Assembly (NCBI GenBank): GCA_003492055.1
Contig: DMZE01000201.1
Coordinates: forward strand, 1-6,863
Direction of reading: 5' to 3'
Source: Cellvibrionales bacterium
Lineage (GTDB): Bacteria; Pseudomonadota; Gammaproteobacteria; Pseudomonadales; UBA7434
Length of the DNA stretch: 6,863 bases
Below the pieces are notes generated by a model. That model did no database searches, was not told where the DNA came from, and worked only from the letters and a program-made list of their open reading frames with translations. The position numbers and the translations under genes are program-made. This document shows, piece after piece, positions 6,659 through 6,863 of the stretch. The stretch's first letter is position 1; the number at the start of each line of letters is the position of its first letter.

Positions 6659-6863
6659 GGGCGGTTTTTATTTTCTTTATCTTATGAATAAGCGGATAAC
6701 GTGGGTTGATATACCTGGTGCTTATGTATCATTTTCAATTGCTCTTCTACTCGATGGGTGTGGGCTGGCAGTCGAAGTCCTGTCCTTTAAGCGTTATCTA
6801 AAAGTATTCTTATATTCTGGTTGATTGCTTTTTTTGTTTAAGTTTTAAGTTCAAGGTCGTCGG

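Noticed and set aside
6597..6824. 75-codon + strand frame at the right edge
   Set aside because: TTG start, no ribosome-binding site, no recognisable motif, and it runs through the palindrome; kept as noncoding.

Overview
This 6.86 kb window looks like chromosomal housekeeping DNA from a gammaproteobacterium of moderate to low GC. The block lptM-lysA-dapF-DUF484-xerC-yigB is a classic gammaproteobacterial arrangement. A SutA-like gene next to glnK points towards the Pseudomonadales / Cellvibrionales / Oceanospirillales side, because that pairing is known from Pseudomonas. The assignment rests on gene order and protein motifs read by eye; no database search was run.

Left block, + strand (1-5441): the 3' end of argH is followed 9 nt later by lptM (LPS-assembly lipoprotein). 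Next come lysA and dapF, which encode the last two steps towards L-lysine: diaminopimelate epimerase makes meso-DAP, which is also a cell-wall precursor, and DAP decarboxylase converts it to lysine. A DUF484 gene overlaps dapF by the 4-nt ATGA junction. xerC (chromosome dimer resolution) follows, and then a yigB-type HAD phosphatase whose start lies inside the 3' end of xerC. Overlaps and short gaps suggest that dapF-DUF484-xerC-yigB, and probably the whole block, is co-transcribed. XerC is longer than usual: a linker insertion and a hydrophilic C-terminal tail that overlaps yigB.

Right block, - strand (5442-6474): glnK (PII signal protein with all hallmark loops) ends in a strong hairpin terminator. 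After about 350 nt without a convincing gene comes a small protein ending in DPPRKPESNYGSRPI, recognised as a SutA-family RNA-polymerase-binding regulator. It converges on yigB, with an 18-nt gap and a weak shared hairpin. In Pseudomonas, amtB (ammonium channel) sits in this neighbourhood; here there is no amtB between glnK and the sutA-like gene.

Right edge (6475-6863): the upstream region of glnK and probably the intergenic region towards a gene outside the window. It has no convincing coding sequence. It holds a sigma70-like promoter candidate, a short TGCA dyad, and a perfect 20-bp palindrome that looks like an operator.

No mobile element, CRISPR array, rRNA or tRNA gene was seen. The most interesting points are the SutA homologue with a lysine-rich instead of acidic N-terminal tail and a duplicated ribosome-binding site, the missing amtB, and the glnK-upstream palindrome.
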